The notes under the pieces are model-generated. The model saw only the letters and a program-made list of their open reading frames with translations. It did no database searches and was not told the DNA's origin. A program made the translations under genes and the position numbers. Of a stretch of 64,000 nt of DNA, positions 11,598-24,563 are shown piece after piece (within the stretch, counting starts at the first letter, position 1; every line of letters starts with the position of its first letter). This stretch comes from Dipteronia dyeriana (lineage: Eukaryota; Streptophyta; Magnoliopsida; Sapindales; Sapindaceae). The stretch is taken from positions 12,653,096 to 12,717,095 of the forward strand of contig CM065298.1 of assembly GCA_032871835.1 (NCBI GenBank). Direction: 5' to 3'.

Positions 11598-11943
11598 TTA
11601 AGTCCCGTCCTACAGCTGTTTTTCAGCCTGTTTTCGTTTTAATTTTTAAAAAACACGTTCGTTAACCGTTTTTCATTTTATTTTCGAAAATAAAAATGAA
11701 AAACAAAACTATTGTTAAAAGTAAAAGATTTGAGAAACATAAAATAGTTGTTTTTCGTTTTTCTTTTTATTTTCTTTTTTTTTTATTTAAAAAAATCATT
11801 TTTCTTAAACTATTAATTGTATTGTTATGCGTTTGATATGACTATGACAAAACGGAACAATATTTTTAAATTACCAAAGTGCCCATATTATATATATATA
11901 TATATATTCTAGAATAATTTATTTCCAGAATAAAAACATTCAT

Positions 11944-11995
<52 letters not shown>

Positions 11996-12179
11996 TATAT
12001 AATAAATATATATAATATTTCTATAATATATAATATATATATTATATAATATATATAACATTATAATATATATTACTTATTATAATATTTACATAATTAG
12101 TAAATTAATATATAATATTATAAAATAATAATATTTATATAAAAAATATTATATATTATGTATATAATATATTTATATA

Positions 12180-12239
<60 letters not shown>

Positions 12240-12832
12240 GATATATATATATATTATTATATGCGATATATTATGTAGAATTTCATATAAAAATATAATA
12301 ATTTTTAATATATCAAATAATATATATAATATTATAATATATTATTATAATATAAAAATATGTAATAAAATGTAATATATTAATATAATATGTATATATA
12401 TATTAATATAATATATACAATTATATTTTTATTATATAATATATATATATTATAATTATTTATTTATAATTTAAGAGTTTAATTTTGATTAATTCTTTTT
12501 TTGATATATTTTTTAAAATTATTTTTTGATGTGTTACTTTTGTTTAATTTAAAAATTACACTACACAAATTATATTGGTTAATTATTTAATCAATCTGTT
12601 TATAGTTGTAATATTATTAAACAAAATATTAAAATTGATATTTCAATTTTTGATAGTTTTCGGTTAACCTACCAGACGCGTTTTTTCTGTTTTCATTTTC
12701 AAAATACAGGTTTCAGTATATGCTACCAAACGTGTTTTCAGAATTCGAAACTGAAACCAAAAAAACTGTTTTCATTTTCATTTTTATTTTCAAAAAACAG
12801 CAACTGAAAAACGCTTACAGGACGGACCCTTA
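11598..12832. mobile_element. Tourist/PIF-Harbinger-like non-autonomous element
   Basis: Element about 11601-12829. Left end AGTCCCGTCCTACAGC, right end (inverted) GGGTCCGTCCTGTAAGCG; both run into GTTTTTCAG, with 18 of 26 terminal bases matching. Flanked by TTA on both sides (11598-11600 and 12830-12832; CTTAA can also be read), fitting the 3 bp TWA duplication of PIF/Harbinger. The interior is extremely AT-rich, holds the long AT microsatellites and shows no transposase. The superfamily call rests on the duplication and the GGG start only. Confidence 0.55.
11887..12236. repeat. Three long AT dinucleotide runs
   Basis: Runs of alternating TA at about 11887-11907, 11948-11992 and 12186-12236, separated by ATAAT-type sequence, all inside the Tourist-like element. 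They are unstable in length and can extrude cruciforms. No coding sequence. Confidence 0.9.
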
Positions 12833-14534
12833 ATGTGTTTAGTATTGGTTTTTAAAAGTTATTTTCTATAACGGAAAACGATATAAAAGTATTTAGTTGT
12901 TGTTTTTAAAACTGGTAAAGTAGTTGTTTGAAGAAAAAAGTTATGATTTATTTTGAAACAATATTTTTGAAAAATCAAAAATGGTGAAAAACAATAAGAA
13001 GTTTTTAACTTTTTAATTATACATTTCAAAAAGTTATTATTTATTTTTAAAAACAGTTTTGTAAAACGTACAAACAAACAACATTAAAGTTGTTTTTTAA
13101 ATTTTAAAACAGAAATGGTTTCAAACAGCACATAGACATTTGTTTTTAACCGTATATAAAAGTTCATGGTTAATACTTAATAATTATGTTTATGAGAAAT
13201 TTATCCATATACCACCCAAAAAAACCACTCCCCAAACCTTTTCCCATTTCTTCTCCATTTTCACGTTGTTCGTATTCAGAAATAAATCAAATGTTTCACA
13301 ATTTTACTGATCGGTTTATCGTAAAAAAGTTGAAAACAAGGTTTTGAAGGAATAATTTCATTAATTTTCTATTGTTAAAAAAATATGGTTTCATATTTTT
13401 CTGTAAGTTATAACGTTGTTTTGAAAAAGGAAGAAATAAAATAGAAAAGATGTTGCCAATATATTTTTATAATTTACGATTATGAAAAGTAAATAAATTT
13501 TACATAGAATTTATTAACCATTAAAATTTTATATGTAGTTAAAAATAAATTTTACATAAAATTTGTGGTCATTTTTAACAAAAAGTAAATAAATATGTTG
13601 ATTTATAACCCTTTAAAAAATTTCAAGTTAGTGCGTATTGATATAAATTCGTCAGTGCGTTGGATATGGACTATTAGATTTACATACTTTGACTCAAAGT
13701 GTATGTACTTGTCAAAACTTCTCAATAATCAATGGTTCACATGCAACACACTGATATAACTTTATCAGTATGCACTAACTGGAAAACCACTATTATATTC
13801 ATCCAGTTTGGATTTGGTCTGGCTTAGGCCCCAAGTAATTATTATTATTATTCAAGCTGTTGTTATTTTCTTAATTTATGTATTAAATGTGAAATGTCGA
13901 CATTGGCTGGGCTTAGGCCCCAAGTTTGCTCACCTGACCTTCTTATAAGATATTTTATGAATAAGGATGTTTTTGAGTTTTGACATTTTGGTCTGTCAAG
14001 GAAGTTTAATAACAATTAATATTAAAAAGATTAATGTTGATTCATAGGTTTTTTTTTTTAAGGCAGGATTCATTGGAATTTAGTACTTAAAAAAATTAAA
14101 CCACTTTAAAAAAAGGATTAGACTAAACCAAAATAATATTTTAACTTAATTTCAACATCCTAAACACCTATATACTTTTAATATAAGAGTTATAAAATAC
14201 ATTCAAATCTCAATCATTGAATTAAGAACACGTGAATAGTTGAGATGTCGAGATGTTGAAGTTAAAATTTTAAATCACATATTTAAATTGATTTAAATTG
14301 ATCATTTGAATCCTATCCATGTGTGCCTTTAGTGTTTTTATATTATATCATTGATGTCAATAGTTTGAATTTCAACGTACATCAGATTTTGATATAAATT
14401 TTACTATTATTACAGAAGTCATGGATAGCTTGCTTTGATTGTCACCTTTTGCAAGAGTAAATAAAGAATCAGTGAACCTTGAGATTATAATTTATAAGAG
14501 CAAAATAAAATATTGAAACCAAAGAAATATATTT
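12833..14534. other. AT-rich spacer left of the nested retroelements, no gene
   Basis: Only short random frames. The 16-mer GGCTTAGGCCCCAAGT occurs twice, at 13821-13836 and 13910-13925. At 14535 the sequence changes abruptly into LTR X, which here lacks its first ~330 bp, so this border is a truncation or deletion junction. Confidence 0.55.
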
Positions 14535-16482
14535 GACAAGGGGTGAGCTTTTAACTCAATAAGTATTACATAATACGTAATCGAAAATATTTATGAAATT
14601 TATAATAACATTTACTACATACATAACTTTTCAAATATTCAAATACAATTAAAATTATAAAAGTAACATTTTCAATATATAAGTAAACTTGTAAAAGTAA
14701 TATTTTCAAATACAAGTATACTTACAAAATTATCCTTTTCAATATAAGATAACAATTAATAGCATTTTATAAAAATAAGCTCAAGTCAAGTAGTGTCACC
14801 AATACCCCCGGTGATCTGGCCATTTACATTTAAGAGATTGGTACAAGACCAAAATCATTACATTTCAGAAATTGGTACAAGACCAAAATTATAACATTTC
14901 ATTTGTTGCGCGCGCTGTATTTACATTATCACCGGTGATCAACATTTCATTTCATTTTACATTTCATTTACTACTGACGTTGAGCTAAAACATTACTTTC
15001 AAAATATCATAATACATTTGCATTGCTAAAACGTAAAAGAACCAAACATTTAAGTATTTAAATAAATAGTTTCAGTAAAGGTAAAACTCATTTAAAAAGA
15101 ATTAAGTAACAAAAGTAAATACTAAGTAGGAAAAGGAGTTTATAAACATATATAAACGTATATAATAAAATATTTTAAATCATAACAATACGATAAATAA
15201 ATTTAGTTTCTAAAAAAGCATTTGTACAATTACATACTATGCAAAAAGGAAAATCTACTTACCTCTTAGCAAACCTCATAAAAGCAATCGCCCACGAAGC
15301 TAACAATCAAATCCTTAATCAAATATTTATACGAATATCAAAATCCAATTTATATCTAGGACTGGAATAAGGTCTGACATATCGCTTCACAACCGAAATC
15401 CTAATGCTAGAACTAACCAATGTCGTTATTCAAAAACCGAGTAGTGTATGATGTAGGATTTTTAATTTATTACACACGCATTGGAAAATTCTAAACATTT
15501 GTAAAAACATCTTACATAAACATATATATTGACATAGAAAATTTTAGAATTTAATAAAATCAGTAAACACCTTAAAATATTTTAAATGTCGTAGTATTCA
15601 TGGCTGTCTGATAATAGACAGTCTCGAATAATACTTGCCATTTTAATTTTTTAAAATTGTAAATACATTCAATTGACATGAAATCTTTACCAAAACAACA
15701 TAAATAACACATATTAGGTTTGAAAATAAAAGTTTCAAAATGAAGTCATTCAAATAAATACATTAAAAATATTTATACTTTTTGGTTATTAGAATCTGTC
15801 TAATACTGGACAGATTGTAGAACTCGTTTTTAAAAATTCATAACTAATTTAATAAAACCCTAAAAATATTGAAATAAATTCAGGAACCTTTTTAACCTGT
15901 ATTAAACATCTGTAACAAATTTTAAAACTTTTAAACAAGTATAACCTAGCAAAGAATATTTTCAAATCCAGATCAACCTACAAAAACTGATATTTTCAAC
16001 AATACTATTTCGAACTAAAAAATTCATAAAAAATACAATACTCATTATTTTGATATGAAAGAAATTTCTTTGGAACCCTTGGTAGTCTAGTTAAAAATCT
16101 CAAGACAAAAATCACAAAAATATCATATATAAATTAACTATAAATTTCGTAATAATCACTGGTCAGCCCTAAATACATTGATATCGGAAGATAGGAACTC
16201 AAAAATCACTATAATAAGCTTTTAGGGTTACTACACAATTAAAACACCAATATTGATTCCTCTAAATGTATAAGTAATACAGAAAAATATATAAAGCAAA
16301 AAGAAACACACATTGAAAACACCTTTCTTCTTTTTGCTTGAAACAAGTTTTTGTTAAAAAGTATGAGAGTTTTTTTTTCTCTTATTCTTTCCTCTCACTG
16401 GCCGTTCAAGAACATTTTAGTGTTATGTATTTTTTTTTTCCAATGATCATAAAAAGAAAACAAGAGTCTTAAATATTGACGT

Positions 16483-17130
16483 TGTAAAGTCCTCATTTAT
16501 TGATTGGCTTATTTTGTGAACAAATCATATTTTTGGGATTTTATGTAAGGGTAGCTTAGGCTCTCAAGACCTCAAGAGAAGAAGCACCAAAGGTAAAATT
16601 CTTGTGCGTACTTGCTTTGAAGAGATAGTTGCACACACTCACCAATTCATGCATAACTCTTATTCATATATGTTGTGTATTTATACTTGTGTGTATTTTT
16701 GTTTAAATGACTCTTCTTGATTTATTTGTATTTTGTGATTAAAGTACCATGTCATGATAGACATTGGTATAGGATGCATCTTCATCACTCTAGGACTTGT
16801 TGAAAATGTGTGTTTAAGTGTTGAAAAAGTGGGCAGTGCGTTACTCGACTAGCGCAGCCTTACCAGCGCAACATTCCAGTGGATCGTCGATTGTCATGCG
16901 CCACTGAGCTGCGCCACTCCACCCGCACAACATTGAAAAAGTGGACAGTGCGCTACTCGACTAGCGCAGCCTCACCAGCGCAACATTCTAGTGAATCGTC
17001 GCTTGTCATACACCACTGAGCTGTGCCACTCCACCATCGCCTATTGAAAATTTAGGTTGTGCGCTACTTGACCAACGCACAGAGCGGGAGCTGGAACATT
17101 TTTTTTAAAACGACCTCACTTTGGTTGAAA

Positions 17131-17183
<53 letters not shown>

Positions 17184-18075
17184 CTTTGTATTCAGGTTGT
17201 GCAAGTGTTCAGAATATCATATCTTTTCCTTAGAACACATTTCAAAAGGAAAAATCTTGCAAGAACTCATCTTTAAACACTCAAAGCATTCCCTTGTGCA
17301 TAAAAACTTCATCTTGCATCATCTATGATCATTTAGAGTGCATCAATGCATAGGTTTGCATCATCATATCTTGTTTGGTAAGTTTTTCACTATCTTCTTA
17401 CAAGCTAAGTGTTTTTCTTGCTAAGCCATCTCTTTAATCATTTGTATGCTCTTCGAATATTTTCTAGTTACAAAATAGAGATTGTTGTGATGACATGATT
17501 GAGTGTTGTATTGTGATAGCTTCATAGGATTGTTTGATCTATGTTTAGCTAAGCTTTTTGAACATGTCATTTAGCTCTTGATATCTAGGATTGCATTTAT
17601 TGTCATCTCATAATCCTAGATAAGCATATAAGGTATCATAGCCTTGTTTGCTCTTTGAATATCATCGTATATTCACATATGCCATTTTATCTCTTCATTG
17701 AGAAGTAAGACTTGTGTTGCTTCCGGGATTAGGTAGCTTAAATCACAAGCAAGATGGACTAGGTTCACTTATACCGGGATTAGGTAGTGGTGGTGGATTA
17801 TAAACCGGGATTATGTTGTAATTCCTTTGCCATTAGTGGATTCAAGGTTCTAGTGTGGCACACTTAACAGCCCATGGTTTTTCCCATTTTGAGGGTTTCC
17901 ACGTATATCTCAAGTGTCTTTATTATTTCTACACTTATTACACTTGTGATATTGCTATGACTAATTAGGGGTATTCTCGACTAATTGACCATTAACGAAA
18001 ATTGGGTAAAATTTGATTAGAATCTATTCACCCCCCCTTTAGATTAATATTAAACACACCATAATATTTGTTTCA
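16483..18075 (+). repeat. Copia 5' LTR
   Basis: 1593 bp, TG...CA. It contains two full and one partial ~110 bp tandem units of a GC-rich module (about 16828-17090; see the hairpin-module finding) and a long AT run (about 17137-17180) that is much shorter in the 3' LTR. The 3' half carries repeated CCGGGATTAGGTAG boxes (near 17730-17815). Followed directly by the primer binding site. Confidence 0.95.
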
Positions 18076-18077
18076 AT

Positions 18078-18092
18078 TAGTATCAGAGAAGG
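18078..18092 (+). other. Copia primer binding site (initiator tRNA-Met)
   Basis: TAGTATCAGAGAAGG sits 2-3 bp after the 5' LTR, where TGGTATCAGAGC, the complement of the initiator tRNA-Met 3' end, is expected. Two or three bases have drifted. Confidence 0.85.
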
Positions 18093-18201
18093 TTCCTAGA
18101 CATACATAGGTGATCCATGCTCATTTTGGTGTGTGTTGCATTTAGTGTGTTTGTGTTGATCATTCATACACTTGCATTCAAATCATTCATTCATAAGAAC
18201 A

Positions 18202-20290
18202 ATGAGTGGAAACGGTGGCAACGAGGGAGCTTCTAGCACTAGACCTCCACTTCTCACCGGGTTGAATTATGCATCTTGGAAAGGCAAGATGGAGTCGTAT
18301 ATTTGCCAAATTCATGACAGGGCATGGATGGCAGTTGAAGATGGCTACACTCCACCCATGATGACTTCTACTGATGGAGGAGATGATTTACTCAAGCCAA
18401 AGGCACAGTGGAACGCACAATAATTTGAGGCATCAAAGTGGAATAAGAAGGCAATGCATGCCATCCTATGTGCAATGGATGAGAACCAGTACAAGTTGGT
18501 TCAAAATACTAGGATAACTAAGGAGGCATGTGATATCCTTGAAGTTGCACATGAGGGAACCGATGTGGTAAAGGAATCGAAGCTTCAAGTTCTTCAAACG
18601 CAATTTGAATTGCTCAAGATGGATGAGAACGAGTGCTTCAATGACTTTGAAGTGAGATTGATGGACATTGTGAAACAAAGTCATCAACTTGGTGATCCTT
18701 ATTCAGATAGGAAGATCAAGCAGAAGATTATGATATCTTTACCTGATAGATTTGAGTCTAAAGTAACTGCTTTAGAAGAAAACAGTGCCTATAAGGACAT
18801 GAAGCCGAGAGAGGTGATTAGGAGGCTTCTAGCTTATGAATCTAGGAAATGTCCTAACCCCACACCACCGAAAAAGCAAAAGGATATTGCTTTGAAAGCC
18901 TCCAAAGTTAAGAAGGAGGAAAGTGATGACTCGGATGAGGAAATGGCTTTGCTAATGAGGAAGTTCAAGAAATTCTACAAGTCAGAGAAGAAAGGTTTCG
19001 GATCCAAGGGTCAAAACTTGAAGAAAAAGGCTCTCTTCAAGAAAGTTGAGCTTAGGCAAGAAAATACCGAAAGGAGTCTGATGCTATGAATGTGGTGGGA
19101 TAGGTCACTTTACCCCGATTGTGCAAATCACAATGTCAAGAAAAAGGGAAAAGTGATGGTCGCCATATGGAGTGAAAGTGATAACTCTAATAAAGGAGAT
19201 GAGACTTCGGATGATGAAGAACTCATGGCTAACTTCATAGCCTTTACTTTCTCTCATAGGAGCAAATATGCTAGTGAAGAAGAAAATGAGAGTCAAGAGG
19301 AAAACTACTCAAGTGATGATAGATCTTCAACATAATCCATAAATGGAAATGTGAATAGGATGGATCTTAAGGACTAAATGGATAGGTTTGAGAGTTCAAG
19401 GTTAAAGAACAAGAATGAAATTAAGAGATTAAAAGAAGGAAACCTAGAGCTCTCAACTTAAGTGGGTCAACTAAGTGAAGAGTTAGTGAGAACCTTGAAT
19501 AGTGAAGATAAGATAAGAAAGGAATTAGACTTATCTAAGAGGAATGAAGAAGGGCTGAAGAAAGAGCTTGAAGATGCTAGAGAATTGATGGCCAAGATGA
19601 ACTCTAGCACTAAAAAACTTGATCACATGATAGATATTGGAAAGAGGCCAAGTGACAAGAAGGTGCTTGGGTTTGAAGATGACAAGATGTCCTTCATTCC
19701 AAGCAAGACCATTTTTGTAAGAAGCATGAATCTCAATGGGTCATCTTCTCATCAATTGCCTAGGAAGAAACTTGACCTAAAAGAGTGTTCAAGTAGTGCT
19801 CAAGTGAATGTGGCACCAAGAAGCCTACCTCAAGCTCATCCTACAAGGACTCCTCAAGTTAACTTCCCTAAACCAAAAGCTCATAAAGGGAAGAAACCTA
19901 TCATGCAAGCTCAACCAAGGAAGCAATCAAGTCTTGTTCAACAACAAAGAAGGAAAGTTCCTCAACAACAATAAAGACAATCACAAAGACATGAGAAGGC
20001 TCCAATGCATTCTCTAGGCTATGGTACGATTTCTAACTTCATTCTTACATGTCATTTTTGTGGTATTGATGGTCATATTAGACCAAATTGCTTTAGATAT
20101 ATTAAATTGTATAGAATTGAAAGCATGATAGAGAAAAAAAAGGCTAAATCCAAGATGCATGTCACTAGGAAAAATGGAACACTTTTGCATGATCCTATGA
20201 CATTTAGAGCCCATGTACCATTGACCACTATGAACGAAAATGTTTCACCTAGGTGGATTAGAGGAGATGAACACTTTTGCCATGTTGCTC
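18202..20290 (+). pseudogene. Copia gag, degenerate
   Basis: Capsid-like protein that packages the element RNA. ATG at 18202 (MSGNGGNEGASSTRPPLL), followed by the gag start typical of this lineage (GLNYASWKGKMESYI). TAA at 18421-18423 interrupts it; the frame continues with KWNKKAMHAILCAMDE and a UBN2-type gag core to about 19080. The first CCHC knuckle (CYECGGIGHF..., about 19085-19130) is broken by a one-base deletion, so its last Cys lies in another frame. More stops near 19335, 19375 and 19460 precede a charged coiled-coil-like stretch (19462-19640) and a Gln/Pro/Lys-rich tail with a stop at 19972-19974. A second, intact knuckle CHFCGIDGHIRPNC lies at 20049-20090. Not translatable as one protein. 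Confidence 0.88.
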
Positions 20291-20309
20291 AAATTGTCTT
20301 GAAAGCTAA

Positions 20310-23300
20310 TTTTTGGTATTTGGATAGTGGATGCTCTAGGCACATGACCGGAGATAAGAGTTTCTTTAAGACTCTTGTCATGGAGGAGAGGAAATGTTAC
20401 ATTTGGTGATGGATCCAAGAAGAAAGTTAAAGGAAAATGAACTATTTCCATTCTTGGATTACCCTCTTTGTCCAATGCTTTGTATGTTGATGGTCTAAAA
20501 GCAAATTTGATAAGCATTTCACATCTTATTGATGAAGGACTTTCCGTCTTGTTTAGGAAAAATGATTGTTCTATCCTATTGCCAAATGGATAAACATTGT
20601 TAAAAGGTATGAGATCTAGTGACAATTGCTATTGTCTTGAAGCTAGAGGTGTCTCTTGCAATGTGTCCAAGGATGAACAAATTGAGTTGTGGCACGAAAG
20701 ACTTGGTCACATGAATTATCAGGATTTACGAATCTTAGATAAGTTCAATGTTGTGCGAGGCCTTCCCAAGCTTGGGAAAAAGGCAAATGATGTTTGTGGA
20801 CCTTGCCAACAAGGGAAGCAAACCAAAAGTATGCATAAAAAGGGCAAGTATTTATCCACCAAGGAACCTCTAGAGCTTCTCCATATGGATCTTATGGGTC
20901 CCATGCAAATCGAGAGTTTAGGTGAAAAGAGATACATTTTTATGTGTGTAGATGACTTCTCTAGGTACACTTGGACTTATTTTCTTAAGGAAAAATCTGA
21001 AATCTTTGACAAGTTTAAGATGCTTTGTATCAAAATTCAAAATGAAATGAACTCTAAGATTAAAAGCATTAAACGGATTAGGAGTGACCATGGGAAGGAA
21101 TTTGAGAATGCACACTTTGAAAACTACTGCAATAGTTTAGGCATTTCTCATGAGTTTTCGGCTCCTATAACACCTCAACAAAATGGAGTTGTTGAGAGGA
21201 AAAATAGGGTTCTTCAAGAGATGGCCCGTGTGATGTTGCTTAGCAATAATGTCCCTAGGAACCTTTGGGCCGAAGTCGTCAATACGGCGTGCTATATAGG
21301 AAATAGAGTCTTTCTAAGGCCCCACACTAGGCAAACTTCCTATGAGTTATGGAAAGGTAGAAATCCAAATGTTAGTTATTTCCACACTTTTGGAAGCAAA
21401 TGCTATATTTTGAATGACCGTGATCAACTTGGAAAATTTGATGCTAGGAGTGATAAGGGTATCTTCATTGGCTATGCCTTGAATAGTATAGCCTATAGAG
21501 TTTTCAATTTAAAAACTAGAATCGTCATGGAATCATCTAATGTTGTCATTGATGATACTAGGCTCAAATCTAATGATCATGAGGAGGAGGTAAATCTAGT
21601 TGATGACTCTCCATTGGAAAAGGTTATTGATATTTCTAAGGTTGAAAAGACTAATCTTGATGATGAAATCACACAACCTATTGATAGGATTCCTCTCTTG
21701 AACTTAAAAGAACCTGTTCCATGGGTTAGGAAACTCCATGACAAATATGACCTCATTGGAGAGGTGAATGAGGGTGTTAAGACTAGGCGTCAAATGGCTA
21801 ATCTAATTATCTACACTTGCTACACTTCCCAAATAGAACCCAAGAAGGTTGATGAAGCCTTAAAGGATGAATTTTGGATTCTTTCCATGCAAGAAGAGCT
21901 TAATCAATTTGAAAGGAATGAGGTTTGGACTCTAGTTCCTAGGCCCAAGAACACCAATGTGATAGGCACCAAGTGGGTATATAGGAACAAATCTGATGAG
22001 GATGGCAACATTGTGAGAAATAAGGCTAGGCTTGTAGCACAAGGGTACTCTCAAATTGAGGGTATTGATTTTAAGGAGACATTTGCTCCCGTTGCTAGGA
22101 TTGAGTCCATTAGACTTCTTTTATCCATCTATTGTCTGCACAAGTTCAAATTGTATCAAATGGATGTTAAGAGTGCCTTCCTCAATGGTTTCTTACAAGA
22201 GGAAGTGTTTGTTGAGCAACCCAAGGGGTTTGTGGATCATCACCACCCCAATCATGTTTATCGCCTTGAGAAGGCTTTATATGGGTTGAAACAAGCACCA
22301 AGGGCTTGGTATGAGCGCCTCACTCAATTTCTTATAGACAACGGCTACATTAGGGGTAGTGTTGACAAGACTCTATTCATCAAGAAAGACAAATGTGAGC
22401 TCTTTATAGCTCAAATTTATGTTGATGATATAGTCTTTGGCTCCACAAATAACACCAAAGTCCAACAATTTGTTGATGTCATGTCTCATGAGTTTGAAAT
22501 GAGTCTTGTTGGTGAGCTAAGTTGCTTTCTAGGTTAACAAATTAAGCAAATGGATGATAGAATTTTCATATCCCAAGCTAAGTATGCCAAAAACCTAGTG
22601 AAGAAATTTGGTCTTGAAAGTGCCGAACATTGTGATACACCCATGAGTACCACTTTGAAGCTAAAAAAGGATGCTAGTGGTAAAAGTGTGGACCAAACTT
22701 TGTATCTTGGCATGATTGGTAGCTTGCTATATTTGACCGCAAGAAGGCTCGATATCTCTTTTAGTGTGGGTGTGGGTGTGTATGCTAGGTACCAATCGGA
22801 TCCTAAGGAGTCTCATCTCTCTTCCGTTAAAAGAATCATTCGTTATGTGAATGAGACATCTAACTATGGGATTTGGTACTCTTTTGACACTAATGCTAGT
22901 CTTGTAGGCTTTAGTGATGCAGATTGAGACAGAAATTATGATGGTAGGAAAAGTACATCGGGCGGTTGCTTTTTCCTTGGAAACAACCTTGTCTCTTGGT
23001 TTTGTAAGAAGCAAAATTCAATTTATTTGTCCACGGCTGAGGCCGAATACATAACTGCAGGGAATGGATGCACATAACTTCTTTGGATGAAGCAAATGCT
23101 AGTCGATTATGGATTCAATCAAGGTATTCTTACTCTCTTTTGTGATAACATGAGTGTAATTAATATTTCCAAGAATCCAGTTCAACATTCTAGAACTAAG
23201 CATATTGACATCTGTCATCATTTCATTAGAGAACTAGTTGAGAATAAAAGCATAGTACTTGAGCATGTAGGTACTAATGATCAACTAGCAGATCTATTTA

Positions 23301-23371
23301 CTAAACCCTTAGATGTTACTCGATTCAAAACTCTTAGTAGATCTATTGAGATTTGTCTCATGGAGTGTTGA
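20310..23371 (+). pseudogene. Copia pol (protease, integrase, RT, RNase H), degenerate
   Basis: Order of domains: aspartic protease (WYLDSGCSRHMTG, about 20314-20355); integrase zinc domain ([11 protein letters not shown] ... CGPCQQGK) and DDE core ([26 protein letters not shown]) at about 20680-21240; reverse transcriptase ([34 protein letters not shown]) at about 21900-22540; RNase H (STAEAEYI, LADLFTKPLD) to 23371. The longest uninterrupted stretch is 20597-22537. Breaks: frameshift near 20395, TGA near 20438, TAA near 20592, TAA at 22535-22537, TGA at 22925-22927 (where Trp is normal) and TAA near 23076 (where Gln is normal). The active-site motifs that remain are intact, so decay seems to be by scattered point changes, not by deletion. 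Confidence 0.92.
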
Positions 23372-24563
23372 GTTTTATTTTTGACCCCATATGGGGAACT
23401 CAAGCAAAGAGAGCTTTTGTATACTTGTTGCATGCAAAAATTTGAAAATGTCTATGCTTCTTTATTGATTTCTTGAGTAGCTTGGTTGCACGTATACTAT
23501 ATTATATTGTATTTTCTTCAATAAGTGTGAACTTTGCTTTGATTATAATCCATGTTCAAACATGCATTTTTGGACTAGTAGATATACATAAGAAGTACAT
23601 ATTGAATGACCTATAATTATCTCCATGACATGATGATTCTTTAATGACATGCTAATGAAAAATGATAAAGCATGAATTGATGACTGCAATTGTTGAATGC
23701 AAAACATTGTGTGAAAAAGCTAGTGAGACTAAAATGTTTCATCAATGTCTCTATTTCTTTATTAGTTGAACATGGCTACTATCATACGGGTATCCTACCC
23801 GGAAAAATCAAATAGGGTGCAAAGTCGCTCATGCCATGTTTCGCTTATAAAGTTAGATATAGTGCTATTAAAACTTGATATCTATAAAACCTCTATATCC
23901 TTGCTTCTCTCATGACAAATGGTGAAATTAGTTTGAATTAAATTGGAAACCTTTGTCATTTGCCAAATACCATTGTTTTTGGACTTGAATGCAACATGTC
24001 GTGTATGCAAAACATTTTTTGATTCACACATTTTCTTCAAATAAATCTCCTTGTTTCTCTCCTATTAATTGAGTTGCATAAATGTGGCTTATATGATTAT
24101 GCAAATATCTTGTATGCCCCTTTCTTTCTTGGCCTTGAGTGACCCGGTTGGGGACTTCTCCTTTGCCTATATCATGACAAAAATGGGGCAGTAACATGTG
24201 TTGGTTTTAAGGGGAGTAGTACTTGCTGGGGAAATTACATTTAGGGGGAGCAACCCTTTGAGGGGGAGCATTGTATGATGAGCATTGCATTATGTGGAGC
24301 ATTGCATGGTGTTGTACTCATACTCTTAAATGCAAATGCTTTTGTTTTATTTACACTTGATCATCTTATATGCACTTGGTTTGGAAAGTGTATTTGTGTT
24401 TGTTTTGTGTGTAGGGTTGACAGTTCTACAAAGAGATTGAAGATTTGAAGTTTTTTTTATGTTTATCTCTTTGTAATGTAGAATATCTTTCCGGTGTTTT
24501 ATTTTGTTTTGTAAGGATCAATGTGAGTGGTGGTTTTGTCACAAAATAACAAAATGGGGAGAT
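23372..24563 (+). other. Copia 3' non-coding region and polypurine tract
   Basis: About 1.2 kb after the RNase H stop without a usable open frame; SIRE elements may carry an env-like gene here, but I see none. Purine-rich boxes AGGGGGAGCA occur in pairs near 24240-24270. The tract adjoining the 3' LTR is AAAATGGGGAGAT (24551-24563). Confidence 0.8.

Noticed and set aside
11505..13130. Possible older element surrounding the Tourist-like one (inverted GTGTTTGG/CCAAAC-like ends)
   Set aside because: The ends match only weakly and no target duplication could be found.
18078..18092. tRNA-like matches at primer binding sites (also near 39390, 41880, 46885, 48780, 62815)
   Set aside because: Only the short tRNA 3'-end complement is present, no cloverleaf; they are retrotransposon primer sites.
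23372..24563. Env-like gene of the SIRE-like copia
   Set aside because: No open frame of useful length and no membrane-like segment found in this region.
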